From Streptococcus sp. oral taxon 056 str. F0418 (GTDB lineage: Bacteria; Bacillota; Bacilli; Lactobacillales; Streptococcaceae): DNA of 64,000 nt. The notes beneath the pieces are model-generated. The model made no database searches. It was not told the DNA's origin and saw only the letters and a list, made by a program, of their open reading frames with translations. A program made the translations under genes and the position numbers. Of this stretch, positions 9,649-18,648 are shown piece by piece. Each line of letters opens with the position of its first letter. Position 1 is the first letter of the stretch. The stretch spans positions 1,508,001-1,572,000 of the forward strand of contig NZ_AFQU01000001.1 of the NCBI RefSeq assembly GCF_000220065.1, in the 5' to 3' direction.

Positions 9649-9651
9649 GAG

Positions 9652-9678
9652 AACCAGCGCATGAAGTGCTGGCTTTTC
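9652..9678 (+). terminator. short terminator after rsuA
   Basis: The stem CCAGCGC / GTGCTGG (one G-U pair) with a 5-base loop is followed by CTTTTC. The T tract is weak. Confidence 0.6.
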
Positions 9679-9718
9679 TAATGATGCCATCTATAAAGGA
9701 CATGGGAAGGACATGACA

Positions 9719-10450
9719 ATGCAAAAAGAGGCAAAACAAAGGATTTATGAGCAGAGCATTATCTTTTTAGCTGTGATTTCTATCTGTTTGGTTCTATTAG
9801 ATTTTATCGGGTTTATTGATATTTATGTAGCACCTTACATTTGGTTAGATGGAGCGATTACACTAATTTTTGCTATAGATTATGGAGTGGGTTTCTACCT
9901 GGCTCCAGACAAGTGGCGTTTCTTCAAAAGTCATATTTTTGATCTGTTAGCGATTATTCCTTTTAGTTTGTTTTTCACTTTTTTCCGTCTTGGTCGAATT
10001 GCACGTTTAGCAAAATTAAGCAAATTATCGCGCTTAATTGGTTTGAGCAATAAGCTCAAACGATACCTAGAGCGTTTTCTTCTTAAAAATGGTTTTTTGC
10101 ATTTGTTTTATATCAATGTATTGCTCCTTTTTATTGGCAGTGCAATTATTTCATATGTTGAACAAAAGCCTTTTATTGACTCGCTTTGGTGGGCCATAGC
10201 AACGGTTACCACGGTCGGTTATGGTGATGTCGTCCCAACGACTATTATTGGTAAAATGATTGCGATTATCTTGATGCTGAGTGGTATTGGGACGTTAGGC
10301 TTGCTTACTAGCTCCTTAACTAATTTTTTTGTTAGAAATGAGAATCTCACTGAGGAGAAACTTCTGAAAATTGAAAAGGAGTTGGCAGAACAACGAAAAA
10401 TATTAGAAGCCATTCACTCCTATTTACAAAATAAGGAAGATTCAAGATAG
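9719..10450 (+). CDS. voltage-gated-type potassium channel subunit
   Basis: 243-residue, six-span cation channel. Spans S1-S4 lie in the N-terminal half, with an S4-like series of regularly spaced Arg/Lys (FRLGRIARLAKLSKLSRL). The pore follows with the K+ selectivity filter TVGYGD and an S6 helix (MIAIILMLSGIGTLGLLTS). It ends with a charged C-terminal coiled coil (EEKLLKIEKELAEQRK) that probably helps tetramer assembly. Two ATGs exist (9713 and 9719); 9719 is preferred because GGAAGGA lies 7 bases upstream of it and almost touches 9713. It is expected in the cytoplasmic membrane. Confidence 0.88.
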   Translation: MQKEAKQRIYEQSIIFLAVISICLVLLDFIGFIDIYVAPYIWLDGAITLIFAIDYGVGFYLAPDKWRFFKSHIFDLLAIIPFSLFFTFFRLGRIARLAKLSKLSRLIGLSNKLKRYLERFLLKNGFLHLFYINVLLLFIGSAIISYVEQKPFIDSLWWAIATVTTVGYGDVVPTTIIGKMIAIILMLSGIGTLGLLTSSLTNFFVRNENLTEEKLLKIEKELAEQRKILEAIHSYLQNKEDSR

Positions 10451-10456
10451 AATCAT

Positions 10457-10485
10457 TTGACAAAGCTAGACCTTCTTGGTAGAAT
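10457..10485 (+). promoter_or_regulatory. strong sigma-A promoter of rpsO
   Basis: Consensus TTGACA (10457-10462), a 17-base spacer and TAGAAT (10480-10485). Confidence 0.85.
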
Positions 10486-10489
10486 AGGA

Positions 10490-10575
10490 ATGTCTAAAAG
10501 GCAAATAACTTCTTCTTGGTTGCAGGCCATGCCAAACCTGCCACTCGGATGAAGCGTAAAGAAAAGGAGAATATC
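10490..10575 (+). promoter_or_regulatory. structured 5' leader of rpsO (possible S15 autoregulatory leader)
   Basis: About 85 transcribed bases with a GCAGG...CCTGC hairpin and outer pairing of ACTTCTTC with GATGAAG just before the AAGGAG ribosome binding site. S15 commonly represses its own mRNA through such leaders in Firmicutes. The fit here is judged by eye only. Confidence 0.4.
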
Positions 10576-10845
10576 ATGGCAATCTCAAAAGAGAAAAAAA
10601 ATGAAATCATTGCACAATATGCACGTCACGAAGGTGACACTGGTTCAGTAGAGGTACAAGTTGCTGTCCTTACTTGGGAAATCAACCACCTAAATGAACA
10701 CATCAAACAACACAAAAAAGACCATGCTACTTACCGTGGTTTGATGAAAAAGATTGGTCGCCGTCGTAACCTTTTGGCTTACCTTCGTAAAAACGATGTT
10801 AACCGTTACCGCGAGTTGATCAACTCTCTTGGACTTCGTCGTTAA
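10576..10845 (+). CDS. rpsO: 30S ribosomal protein S15
   Basis: 89-residue primary 16S rRNA-binding protein that nucleates the central domain of the 30S subunit. The sequence has the family landmarks [16 protein letters not shown]-type helix ([15 protein letters not shown]), the RRNLLAYLR stretch and C-terminal LGLRR. AAGGAG precedes ATG 10576; a longer frame starting at 10516 would run through the leader hairpin and is rejected. It is monocistronic with its own promoter and terminator. In many bacteria rpsO directly precedes pnp, but here four genes and about 4.6 kb lie between them. Confidence 0.97.
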   Translation: MAISKEKKNEIIAQYARHEGDTGSVEVQVAVLTWEINHLNEHIKQHKKDHATYRGLMKKIGRRRNLLAYLRKNDVNRYRELINSLGLRR

Positions 10846-10855
10846 TCTTGCGTCT

Positions 10856-10935
10856 AAAAGGTTCCTATACTTCGTTGACTTTGCCTTGATGTACCATCAG
10901 TACAATCTTCGGCTCGCGTCGCCTTGTCTAGAAAC
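10856..10935 (+). repeat. hairpin-containing intergenic element between rpsO and its terminator
   Basis: A non-coding segment containing the hairpin TGTAC-CATCA-GTACA and flanks (CTTCGTTGACTTTGCC ... CGGCTCGCGTCGCC) that look like the variable-hairpin repeats upstream of pnp (15190-15412). It is probably an interspersed element of this streptococcal group. Family identity is not proven here. Confidence 0.4.
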
Positions 10936-10954
10936 ATTTTATCCTGCAAGAATG

Positions 10955-10988
10955 GAGCACTCTTATTTGTAGAGTGCTTTTTCTTTTT
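10955..10988 (+). terminator. intrinsic terminator of rpsO
   Basis: AGCACTCT / AGAGTGCT stem followed by TTTTCTTTTT. Confidence 0.9.
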
Positions 10989-11116
10989 CACTGGGATTTT
11001 AGCCCGAGCTCAAATTGGCTCTCTGGTTTTAGAGACTTTTTTATTCATCATTCATCTTAGTTCGTTTTAAGATGTTCAAATGTCGTTTCCTAGTCTAATT
11101 CTTCTAATTTTTCCAA

Positions 11117-11153
11117 ATAAAAAGTTCTTCCATAATTTTAGAAGAACTTTTTC
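11117..11153. terminator. bidirectional terminator before the hydrolase gene end
   Basis: AAAGTTCTTC / GAAGAACTTT stem with T runs on both strands. It terminates the minus-strand hydrolase gene and backs up rpsO termination. Confidence 0.85.
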
Positions 11154-11164
11154 TATCATCGGCT

Positions 11165-12091
11165 TTACTCTTTCAAGAATTTTTGGATTGCAGGAGCGGC
11201 AGTGATAGCAAATTTTTCGTCGATGCGATGCTCCCCGCCTTCTACAGTGACCAGCTCTGCATTTGGAATGGTCTGACTCGCTTCGACCGCATACTGGTAG
11301 GGAACGACTGCATCATCAGTGCCATGGATAATGAGGGTCGGAGCTGTGATTTTGGTCTGCTCTGCTTGGATGTCAATGTTTAAGGCATCGATTAGATAAA
11401 TCTTGCCCAGGGTAGCATTGCGGTGTGTCAGGCTATCAGGAAGTTGATTTAGGTCTGGACTTCCCAGCTGACGGTAGGTCTCCTGCACATCGTCGAACAG
11501 AACGAAGGCTGGAAAGATGAGCATGAGTTTGTGCACGCGGTCCGGATAAGCAGCAGCATAGAGACTGGCAACGACACCACCTTGGCTAGCACTGAATAAA
11601 CTTATTTTGCTCTTATCTACAAAGGTCTCAGAACGAAGCTTTTCCATGACTTGAGTCAAGTCTGTGAGTTCGGTCTTGACCGACATATTCAGCATATCTT
11701 GTCCACCGCTTTTCGATTGGCGGCTGCCGCCGTAGAAATCAAAGCTGTAAACTAGATAACCTTGCTTTGCTAGCAGCTGGCTGTATATTTCATATTGCTC
11801 AAGGGTGTTGTTGAATCCATGCGCGATAACAATAGTCGGCAATTTTTTACTCTTGTAGTCACGAGGAGCAGTAATCTTTCCGTAGAGTTGCTTGTCATCG
11901 TATGAAATACTGTACTCTTCGGATACGATGTCTTCTGTCGGAGTCGGTTGCTTGTCGCTCTTCTCGCTAGAGGCTGTCTGTGTGGTTTCTGGTTTAGGAG
12001 GGGTAGGATTCGGTTTGGTCTGGAAGTGCCAGAAGAACAGAGCCAGTCCTGTCAAGCTCAAGGTTGCTAAGAAAGCCCAAATATACTTCAT
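11165..12091 (-). CDS. membrane-anchored or exported alpha/beta hydrolase
   Basis: 308 residues. An N-terminal hydrophobic anchor (residues 4-21, WAFLATLSLTGLALFFW) is followed by a Pro/Thr-rich spacer to about residue 55, then an alpha/beta hydrolase domain. The oxyanion region is HGFNNT, the nucleophile Ser sits in FSASQGG (Ala replaces the usual first Gly of GxSxG), the acid is in GTDDAVVP and the His in GGEHR. It resembles prolyl-oligopeptidase or esterase-type S9/DLH hydrolases, with unknown substrate. Having no lipobox Cys, it should stay membrane-tethered facing outside. It has its own promoter and terminator. Confidence 0.85.
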   Translation of the reverse strand: MKYIWAFLATLSLTGLALFFWHFQTKPNPTPPKPETTQTASSEKSDKQPTPTEDIVSEEYSISYDDKQLYGKITAPRDYKSKKLPTIVIAHGFNNTLEQYEIYSQLLAKQGYLVYSFDFYGGSRQSKSGGQDMLNMSVKTELTDLTQVMEKLRSETFVDKSKISLFSASQGGVVASLYAAAYPDRVHKLMLIFPAFVLFDDVQETYRQLGSPDLNQLPDSLTHRNATLGKIYLIDALNIDIQAEQTKITAPTLIIHGTDDAVVPYQYAVEASQTIPNAELVTVEGGEHRIDEKFAITAAPAIQKFLKE

Positions 12092-12117
12092 AGTTCTCTC
12101 CTTTCAGTATTTGTAGT

Positions 12118-12146
12118 ATTATAGCGGAAATGAATGTATTTTACAA
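12118..12146 (-). promoter_or_regulatory. promoter of the alpha/beta hydrolase gene
   Basis: On the minus strand TTGTAA (12146-12141), a 17-base spacer and TATAAT (12123-12118) lie about 25 bases before the start codon. Confidence 0.7.
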
Positions 12147-12205
12147 GAATAGAGATTGGGGATATTCTTTATTTTATGATGAGCCTAAAATGAGAAGCAA
12201 AATAT

Positions 12206-12234
12206 TTGACAGATGTAATCAAAGTCATTACAAT
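12206..12234 (+). promoter_or_regulatory. promoter of the DUF4649-trxA operon
   Basis: Consensus TTGACA (12206-12211), a 17-base spacer and TACAAT (12229-12234). Confidence 0.8.
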
Positions 12235-12282
12235 TAAATCATAAAATAAAAATTGCAAGAGTAATTTGAAAAAGGAGAAGTT

Positions 12283-12504
12283 ATGATTGAAATTACTTAT
12301 TTGGATGCTGTCAAGCAGGAGCGGAAGATGACCTTTGAGTCTTATCAGGAGTTTGAGCAGTCCCAGCAAGCCTGCTTGATTGGTGTGGCGGATTATTACC
12401 CGGTTAAAAAATTGACTTATAAAGGTCATGATTTGAACTATCAGGGTACTTACGGCGACGTCTTCTTTTTCCTGATGAAGCAGGATTTGACAAAATTTGA
12501 CTGA
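12283..12504 (+). CDS. DUF4649-type small protein
   Basis: 73 residues, soluble, starting MIEITYLDAVKQERK with AAAGGAGAAG right upstream. It looks like the short streptococcal DUF4649 proteins of unknown function. trxA starts 17 bases after it with no terminator between, so the two are co-transcribed and it may work with thioredoxin; that link is only contextual. Confidence 0.75.
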   Translation: MIEITYLDAVKQERKMTFESYQEFEQSQQACLIGVADYYPVKKLTYKGHDLNYQGTYGDVFFFLMKQDLTKFD

Positions 12505-12521
12505 GAATAAAGGAGAAAAAA

Positions 12522-12836
12522 ATGGTAAAAGCAATCACAGATGCAACATTTGAACAAGAAACAAAAGACGGTTTAGTCTTGGTAGACTTCTGGGCGACTT
12601 GGTGTGGGCCTTGTCGCATGCAAGGGCCGATCCTTGACAAACTCTCAGAGGAACTTTCCGAAGATGAGCTCAAGATTGTCAAGATGGATGTGGACGAAAA
12701 TCCAGCTACAGCAAGAGCTTTTGGCATCATGTCTATCCCGACCTTGCTCTTTAAAAAAGACGGTCAAGTCGTCAAGCAGGTAGCGGGTGTTCACACAGCC
12801 CAGCAGATTAAAGCCATTGTGGCGGAGTTGGGATAA
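12522..12836 (+). CDS. trxA: thioredoxin
   Basis: 104-residue cytoplasmic disulfide reductase with the canonical active site WCGPC in DFWATWCGPCRM. The conserved cis-Pro is in SIPTLLF, and the buried Asp is in LVLVDFW. It donates electrons to ribonucleotide reductase, peroxiredoxins and methionine sulfoxide reductases. The RBS AAAGGAG lies before ATG 12522. It is the second gene of the operon with the DUF4649 gene. Confidence 0.97.
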   Translation: MVKAITDATFEQETKDGLVLVDFWATWCGPCRMQGPILDKLSEELSEDELKIVKMDVDENPATARAFGIMSIPTLLFKKDGQVVKQVAGVHTAQQIKAIVAELG

Positions 12837-12855
12837 AGTAAGATGACGGTTAGAT

Positions 12856-12904
12856 AGGCCTGTTTTAAAATGAGACTGCTCTTGTGTTGGAGCGGCCTTT
12901 TTTA
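12856..12904 (+). terminator. terminator after trxA
   Basis: An imperfect hairpin pairs AGGCC with GGCCT and, inside it, GCTC with GAGC, followed by TTTTTTA. Confidence 0.65.
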
Positions 12905-13011
12905 TTTCGGTTATAACAATAAGAAGTTAATTTAAATCTTTGTTTGAGAATGTATATAAATATTTTTGCAATAATTGGAAATATAGATTTGATTTTGTTC
13001 TTTAAAAGAAC

Positions 13012-13050
13012 TAAAAATCAGACCCAGATGAATAATCCGAGTCTGATTCT
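13012..13050 (-). terminator. intrinsic terminator of pepF
   Basis: On the minus strand AATCAGACTCGGAT pairs with ATCTGGGTCTGATT, followed by TTTAG. Confidence 0.85.
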
Positions 13051-13062
13051 AAATATATGGGC

Positions 13063-14859
13063 TTACTCCCCCAACTCCTCACTATAGGCAATAATCTGAT
13101 CTACAGTATCAGAGAGGAATCGGATGGTGTCACGGAGTGGTTTGTCCGTTGAAATATCTGCTCCGATAATCATAGCTGACTCAAGTGGAGTCTTGCTGCC
13201 GCCAGATTTGAGTAGCTCAAGCCAGTCACGGGCACCATTTTCGTCATTTTTCAGATGTAGGTAGCCGGCAGTAGAGATGACCAATCCTGCAGAGTAAGTG
13301 TAGCTGTACAGCCCCATGTAGTAGTGAGCTTGGCGCATCCAAGTCAGGGCAGCGTCGTCGTCGATTTCCACGGCATCGCCCCAGAAGTCCGTCAAGACTT
13401 CTTTCATGATAGCGTTGAGTTTGCTTGCGCCGAAAGTTCCGCCTTCTTCAATCAAAGTATAGACCTTGCGTTGGAAGGCAGCTTCCAGCAAGTGAGTGAT
13501 GAAGTTGTGGAAGTAGGTATCTGTCAGACGGTGAGCCAGAGCAAATCGTTTCTGACGAGGATTATCAAACTGGCGTTCTAGATAATCACTGAGCAGGAGC
13601 TCATTAAAGGTAGATGGTGCTTCCACATAGTAGGTGGACATGTGGGCGTTGAAATAGCTTTGGTGATTGTCAGAGAAGATAAACTGACCGGAGTGTCCAA
13701 TCTCGTGAATCAAAGTATAGACATCACTCATGCGGCCAGTCCAGCTCATGAGGACATAAGGGTGAACCCGATAAGGATCAGCTGCATAGCCTCCAGAGTC
13801 CTTTCCGGCATTGGCCGCAAAGTCGACCCAGCGTTCTTCCTTATAGCGGGCAACTTCTTGATAATACTCTTGTCCGAGTGGCTCGACTGACTTCATGACG
13901 AGGTCGTAGGCATCATCAATGCTGACTTCGGGATTGAGCTCGCTGTCCAAGTCCAGTTTCCAGTCGGCGAAGGTCATTTTCTCAAGTCCGTTTACCTTAG
14001 CGACATGCTTGAGGTATTTCTGAGCTACTGGGGCAAATTCGCTCATAATCAAGTCAATCTGCCGATCAAACATAGAGCGATCAACTTCTTGCTCAGCTAG
14101 CAAATAGTCAAAGACAGAGTCATAGCCTTTCATGTCAGCCAGCAGTTTTTCAGATTTGACCTGAGCCAGATAGGCAGCTGCGGCAGTGTTTTGATGCTGA
14201 CGAAGGCCTTCAGAGAAAGAGCGGAAAGCTTTTTCGCGGATTTCTGCATTTTCATGGTTTTGATAGAAATTCTCATAGGTGACAAAGCTGTTTTTGTAAA
14301 CTTTGCCGTCTACTTCAAAGTCAGCCATGGCAAAGTCACCGGCCCGCATCTTGGTGTAAATATCCTGTGGACTGTAAAAGACCTCGCCCAGATTGGTCAA
14401 GGCTTTTTCGACATCTGCTCCTAGATAGTGGGCTTTTTTGATTTTAGCCTGGCGGATAGCTGAAGTCAGATGGGGCTCTTGACCTAGCCTCTCCAAGACA
14501 GCCTCGTCTGCACCGACCAGGGCGTCGTCAAAGAAGCTGAGTGCGACATTGGCCTCGGTCTCAAACTCCATAGCTGCTTGGGCAATTTGCGCAAAGCTCT
14601 CGTCACCAAAATCAGTGGTCTGTGGCATAAAGCCGTAGTTACCGATGTGGCTGATTTGGATATAAATCTGCTCTAACTCAGCAAAAGCCCGCTCAAAATC
14701 TTCGAAAGTGTCGAGCTTGCCTTGGTAATCACGGACGAATTTTTGGATGTCCTCTCTGGCCTTCTCAATGGTCCGCAGGAAGTCCTCTTGGTCTTGGTAA
14801 AGGGCTGTTAGGTCCCAGAGTTCATTTTCTGGAAATTCAGAACGATGTTTTTGTTCCAT
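13063..14859 (-). CDS. pepF: oligoendopeptidase F (M3B family)
   Basis: 598-residue cytosolic zinc metallopeptidase that degrades medium-length peptides taken up or released in protein turnover. The catalytic zinc motif HEIGH is at about residues 383-387 in TLIHEIGHSGQ. The third zinc ligand, Glu, is expected in the STFNELLLSDY segment about 25 residues later, as in M3 peptidases. Length and N-terminal region (WDLTALYQDQEDF) fit PepF. AAGGAG lies before ATG 14859. It is a single gene, and a T-rich terminator follows. Confidence 0.95.
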   Translation of the reverse strand: MEQKHRSEFPENELWDLTALYQDQEDFLRTIEKAREDIQKFVRDYQGKLDTFEDFERAFAELEQIYIQISHIGNYGFMPQTTDFGDESFAQIAQAAMEFETEANVALSFFDDALVGADEAVLERLGQEPHLTSAIRQAKIKKAHYLGADVEKALTNLGEVFYSPQDIYTKMRAGDFAMADFEVDGKVYKNSFVTYENFYQNHENAEIREKAFRSFSEGLRQHQNTAAAAYLAQVKSEKLLADMKGYDSVFDYLLAEQEVDRSMFDRQIDLIMSEFAPVAQKYLKHVAKVNGLEKMTFADWKLDLDSELNPEVSIDDAYDLVMKSVEPLGQEYYQEVARYKEERWVDFAANAGKDSGGYAADPYRVHPYVLMSWTGRMSDVYTLIHEIGHSGQFIFSDNHQSYFNAHMSTYYVEAPSTFNELLLSDYLERQFDNPRQKRFALAHRLTDTYFHNFITHLLEAAFQRKVYTLIEEGGTFGASKLNAIMKEVLTDFWGDAVEIDDDAALTWMRQAHYYMGLYSYTYSAGLVISTAGYLHLKNDENGARDWLELLKSGGSKTPLESAMIIGADISTDKPLRDTIRFLSDTVDQIIAYSEELGE

Positions 14860-15143
14860 AGTCTACTCCTTTTATGATATATAAAAATAGTATAGCAAAA
14901 AAGTCTATCATAGTGAAAAAAATACATTTGATACGTATGGGAAGAAAGAACGGATGAAATGTGACTTTATGCGTCATTATTCTAGTTATGTAAAAAGTTC
15001 ATTAATTTTAGTGGATTTGTAGAAAAGCTGTTTCTGAGCTTTTTCTTTTGCCTGAAATTGTGGTAAAATAAGGTCTGTACGTGCTTGATACAAAGATGAG
15101 GATATAATAAGCTACTAAGACCATGAAATTAAAGTCAAAGTGC
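14860..15143. other. intergenic region between pepF and the pnp leader repeats
   Basis: No gene is seen. A possible -10 (TAAAAT near 15064) with a weak -35 could start a long pnp leader. The sequence ACTAAGACC near 15115 is complementary to the GGTCTTAGT that ends each downstream repeat unit. Confidence 0.4.
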
Positions 15144-15412
15144 TAACTGAACACGTCCTATGAGTTGCTTAAGGTCTTAGTATCTTGATGAACTGAACAC
15201 GCCCTAAAAGCTGTGTAAAAAAGATAAACTGTCTTGTCTTCATCGAAGACTTCGCCAGTTTCCTATTTTTACGTTGCTTTTGACGGTCTTAGTATCTTGA
15301 GAATTGAACACGCCTACAACTCTGTGGAAAAAGATAAATCTATCTAGGAGCAGTCGCTCCGTAGCTCGCTTTCCTATTTTCCTTTGAATTGCTTAAGGTC
15401 TTAGTATCTTGA
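15144..15412 (+). repeat. three tandem copies of a variable-hairpin element in the pnp leader
   Basis: Three units share a 5' box (TGAACACG, then CC or TCC) and a 3' box (GGTCTTAGTATCTTGA). They run 15144-15189 (short, no insert), 15190-15300 and 15301-15412. The two long units each carry a different internal hairpin: GTCTTC-ATC-GAAGAC in the second and GGAGC-AGTC-GCTCC in the third, plus the shared AAAGATAAA and TTTCCTATTTT segments. They sit between the possible promoter and the pnp start and will be transcribed into the leader. Confidence 0.7.
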
Positions 15413-15468
15413 TCTTTGTAGCCAAGACGTATGAAAAAAATTGAGCATGTGCTCGGCAAGGAGTCTTT

Positions 15469-17667
15469 ATGACAAAACAAGTTTTTAAAACCGTTTTTGC
15501 AGGTCGTGAGCTGGTAGTTGAAACCGGTCAGGTTGCAAAGCAGGCAAATGGCAGCGCCGTTGTTCGATATGGAGAAAGTACCGTTTTAACTGCGGCAACC
15601 ATGTCCAAAAAGATGGCTACTGGTGACTTTTTTCCATTGCAGGTCAACTATGAGGAAAAAATGTATGCGGCTGGGAAATATCCTGGCGGCTTTAACAAGC
15701 GCGAAGGCCGTCCGTCAACAGATGCGACTTTGACTGCCCGCTTGATTGATCGTCCGATTCGTCCTATGTTTGCGGAAGGTTTCCGCAATGAAGTTCAGGT
15801 TATCAATACTGTTCTTTCTTATGACGAAGATGCTTCGCCTCAAATGGCTGCTATGTTTGGTAGCTCTCTGGCTCTTTCTATCTCAGATATTCCTTTTAAC
15901 GGCCCTATTGCAGGAGTTCAAGTCGGCTATGTAGATGGTGAATTCATCATCAATCCTAGCAAGGAGCAAAAAGAAGTTTCACTTTTGGAACTGACAGTAG
16001 CTGGTACCAAAGATGCTATCAACATGGTAGAGTCTGGAGCCAAGGAACTGTCTGAAGATGTCATGCTGGAAGCTCTTCTCAAAGGGCACGAAGCGGTCAA
16101 AGAATTGATTGCCTTCCAGGAAGAAATTGTTGCTGCAGTTGGCAAGGAAAAAGCAGAAGTAGAATTGCTGCATGTTGATGAAGAGTTGCAAGCAGAGATT
16201 ATCGCAGCCTATAACAGCGATTTGCAAAAGGCTGTTCAGGTAGAAGAAAAGCTGGCGCGTGAAGCAGCAACTCAGGCTGTCAAAGATCAAGTCACAGCAG
16301 TTTATGAAGAGAAATACGCAGACCACGAAGAATTCGACCGTATCATGCGTGATGTGGCTGAAATCTTGGAGCAAATGGAGCATGCGGAAGTGCGCCGTTT
16401 GATCACCGAAGATAAGGTCCGTCCTGATGGTCGTAAGGTTGATGAAATCCGTCCGCTGGATGCGGAAGTGGATTACCTACCGCGCGTGCATGGTTCAGGA
16501 CTCTTTACCCGTGGGCAAACCCAAGCCTTGTCTGTCCTGACACTAGCACCAATGGGCGAAACGCAAATTGTGGACGGTTTGGATCCAGAATACAAGAAAC
16601 GCTTCATGCACCACTATAACTTCCCGCAATACTCTGTCGGTGAGACAGGTCGTTATGGGGCTCCTGGCCGTCGTGAAATTGGACACGGTGCTCTTGGGGA
16701 ACGTGCCTTGGAGCAAGTCTTGCCTAGCTTGGAAGAGTTTCCTTACGCTATCCGTCTGGTAGCAGAAGTCTTGGAGTCAAACGGTTCTTCCTCACAGGCC
16801 TCTATCTGTGCGGGCACTTTGGCTCTGATGGCCGGTGGTGTGCCGATTAAGGCACCGGTTGCCGGAATTGCCATGGGATTGATTTCAGATGGCAGCAACT
16901 ATACGGTTCTGACGGACATTCAAGGTTTGGAAGACCATTTTGGTGATATGGACTTTAAGGTAGCTGGTACTCGCGAAGGGATTACCGCCCTGCAGATGGA
17001 TATTAAGATTGAAGGGATTACAGCTGAGATCTTGACAGAAGCTCTGGCTCAGGCTAAGAAAGCCCGCTTTGAAATTCTGGACTTGATTGAAGCGACGATT
17101 CCAGCTCCACGTCTTGAGTTGGCTCCAACTGCTCCGAAAATCGACACCATCAAGATTGATGTGGACAAGATTAAGATTGTCATCGGTAAAGGTGGGGAAA
17201 CTATCGACAAGATTATCGCTGAGACCGGTGTTAAGATTGACATTGATGAAGAGGGTAATGTATCCATCTACTCTAGCGATCAAGACGCGATTAATCGTGC
17301 TAAGGAAATTATTGCTGGCTTGGTCCGCGAAGCAAAAGTGGATGAAGTTTACCATGCTAAGGTTGTTCGGATTGAGAAATTCGGTGCCTTTGTCAATCTC
17401 TTTGACAAGACGGATGCACTGGTTCACATTTCAGAGCTAGCTTGGACTCGGACTAATAATGTCGAAGATGTCGTACAAATCGGTGATGAAGTGGATGTCA
17501 AGGTTATTAAGATTGATGCCAAAGGTCGGGTAGATGCTTCTATGAAAGCTCTTTTGCCACGTCCGCCTAAACCTGAAAAATCAGACAAGCACCATGATAA
17601 TCATCCAGAAAGCAAGCAAGGCCATAAAAAGGATGAAGAGATTCCTCGTACTAAAGTAGAAGAATAA
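15469..17667 (+). CDS. pnp: polyribonucleotide nucleotidyltransferase (PNPase)
   Basis: 732-residue phosphorolytic 3'-5' exoribonuclease of the RNA degradosome. It has two RNase PH domains (about residues 1-230 and 310-540; [10 protein letters not shown] and the [15 protein letters not shown] active-site region), a KH domain (about 553-612, [12 protein letters not shown]) and an S1 domain (about 622-690, [21 protein letters not shown]). It ends with a charged tail rich in Lys/His/Glu. Length is normal. AAGGAG lies 10 bases before ATG 15469. The leader contains three structured repeats that could affect expression. cysE follows after 95 bases. Confidence 0.97.
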   Translation: MTKQVFKTVFAGRELVVETGQVAKQANGSAVVRYGESTVLTAATMSKKMATGDFFPLQVNYEEKMYAAGKYPGGFNKREGRPSTDATLTARLIDRPIRPMFAEGFRNEVQVINTVLSYDEDASPQMAAMFGSSLALSISDIPFNGPIAGVQVGYVDGEFIINPSKEQKEVSLLELTVAGTKDAINMVESGAKELSEDVMLEALLKGHEAVKELIAFQEEIVAAVGKEKAEVELLHVDEELQAEIIAAYNSDLQKAVQVEEKLAREAATQAVKDQVTAVYEEKYADHEEFDRIMRDVAEILEQMEHAEVRRLITEDKVRPDGRKVDEIRPLDAEVDYLPRVHGSGLFTRGQTQALSVLTLAPMGETQIVDGLDPEYKKRFMHHYNFPQYSVGETGRYGAPGRREIGHGALGERALEQVLPSLEEFPYAIRLVAEVLESNGSSSQASICAGTLALMAGGVPIKAPVAGIAMGLISDGSNYTVLTDIQGLEDHFGDMDFKVAGTREGITALQMDIKIEGITAEILTEALAQAKKARFEILDLIEATIPAPRLELAPTAPKIDTIKIDVDKIKIVIGKGGETIDKIIAETGVKIDIDEEGNVSIYSSDQDAINRAKEIIAGLVREAKVDEVYHAKVVRIEKFGAFVNLFDKTDALVHISELAWTRTNNVEDVVQIGDEVDVKVIKIDAKGRVDASMKALLPRPPKPEKSDKHHDNHPESKQGHKKDEEIPRTKVEE

Positions 17668-17762
17668 TGAAAAAGGGTGTTGGATTCAGCTACGTTGTAA
17701 AGTTCTTCGTGAAGAAATATGAGCTGATCCCCCCTATTTTTACAACAGGAAAGGAGAAAAAG

Positions 17763-18380
17763 ATGGGGTGGTGGAAAGAATCCATTGACATTGTAAAAGA
17801 AAATGATCCAGCAGCACGGACAACGCTGGAAGTTCTCTTGACTTACCCAGGAATTAAAGCCTTGGCAGCCCATCGTCTTTCTCATTTTTTATGGAAGCAT
17901 GGCTTTAAATTATTGGCACGTATGCATAGTCAATTTTGGCGTTTTTGGACGCAAATTGAGATTCATCCAGGAGCACAGATTGAACCTGGAGTATTCATCG
18001 ATCATGGAAGTGGTTTGGTGATTGGAGAAACAGCGATTGTAGAAAAAGGTGTCCTCCTTTACCATGGAGTCACTCTAGGAGGTACTGGTAAAGACATTGG
18101 TAAGCGGCATCCAACTGTTCGTAGAGGTGCTTTGATTTCTGCCCACGCCCAGCTCATTGGCCCTATCGAAATCGGAGAAAATGCCAAAGTGGGGGCGGCA
18201 GCAGTTGTCGTATCGGATGTGCCAAGTGATGTGACGGTTGTTGGTGTTCCAGCTAAGATTGTCAGAGTTCACGGTCAAAAGGATGAACCGACTATTCATG
18301 AAGTAGAGGAAAAACGAGAATATTATCTAGATAAGCTGGAGAATGCTCGTGAAGCGAGTTGCCATTCATCTGGTCTTTAA
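17763..18380 (+). CDS. cysE: serine O-acetyltransferase
   Basis: Acetylates L-serine with acetyl-CoA to O-acetylserine, the substrate of cysteine synthase. The 205-residue length fits the short streptococcal CysE. It has an N-terminal helical domain (ARTTLEVLLTYPGIKALAAHR) and a left-handed beta-helix of hexapeptide repeats (residues about 65-160), with DHGSGLVIGETA and the active-site region GVTLGGTGKD. The frame extends upstream to 17667, but AGGAAAGGAG lies right before ATG 17763, and homologues start with MGWWKESI. Same strand and cluster as pnp and cysS. Confidence 0.95.
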   Translation: MGWWKESIDIVKENDPAARTTLEVLLTYPGIKALAAHRLSHFLWKHGFKLLARMHSQFWRFWTQIEIHPGAQIEPGVFIDHGSGLVIGETAIVEKGVLLYHGVTLGGTGKDIGKRHPTVRRGALISAHAQLIGPIEIGENAKVGAAAVVVSDVPSDVTVVGVPAKIVRVHGQKDEPTIHEVEEKREYYLDKLENAREASCHSSGL

Positions 18381-18434
18381 AAAACATGAGCTTAGTCAAG
18401 TTATCAAAGTAAAATCCGACAGAAAAAAGCGACG

Positions 18435-18635
18435 ATGTCAGATTTATCAGATGCAATTTTGAACCAGGTAGTCCTTGAACTAAAAGATGACTTGGACGGT
18501 CCTGCCAAGGAGCGCTTTACAAAACTGCTACCTAGCCACCAGCGCGAATGGGCTCGCTATATCAGTGAAGCTAAAAAAGATGAAACCAAGCTGTGCCACA
18601 TAGAAAAGATGAAGATGGATTTGCTGAAGCCTTAA
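18435..18635 (+). CDS. small protein resembling the C-terminal domain of YdeI/OmpD-associated proteins
   Basis: 66 residues, soluble and highly charged. The segment LPSHQREWARYISEAKK followed by ETK...IEK resembles the C-terminal helix-loop of the YdeI (OmpD-associated) family; the N-terminal domain of that family is absent, so it is a short stand-alone version or remnant. No good ribosome binding site precedes ATG 18435, which lowers confidence in expression. It sits inside the pnp-cysE-cysS cluster with 13 bases to the next gene. Confidence 0.6.
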   Translation: MSDLSDAILNQVVLELKDDLDGPAKERFTKLLPSHQREWARYISEAKKDETKLCHIEKMKMDLLKP

Positions 18636-18648
18636 AGAAAGAGAAGTT

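Noticed and set aside
12169-12730. Minus-strand open frames opposite the DUF4649 and trxA genes
   Set aside because: They are shadows of two well-supported plus-strand genes with promoter and RBS.
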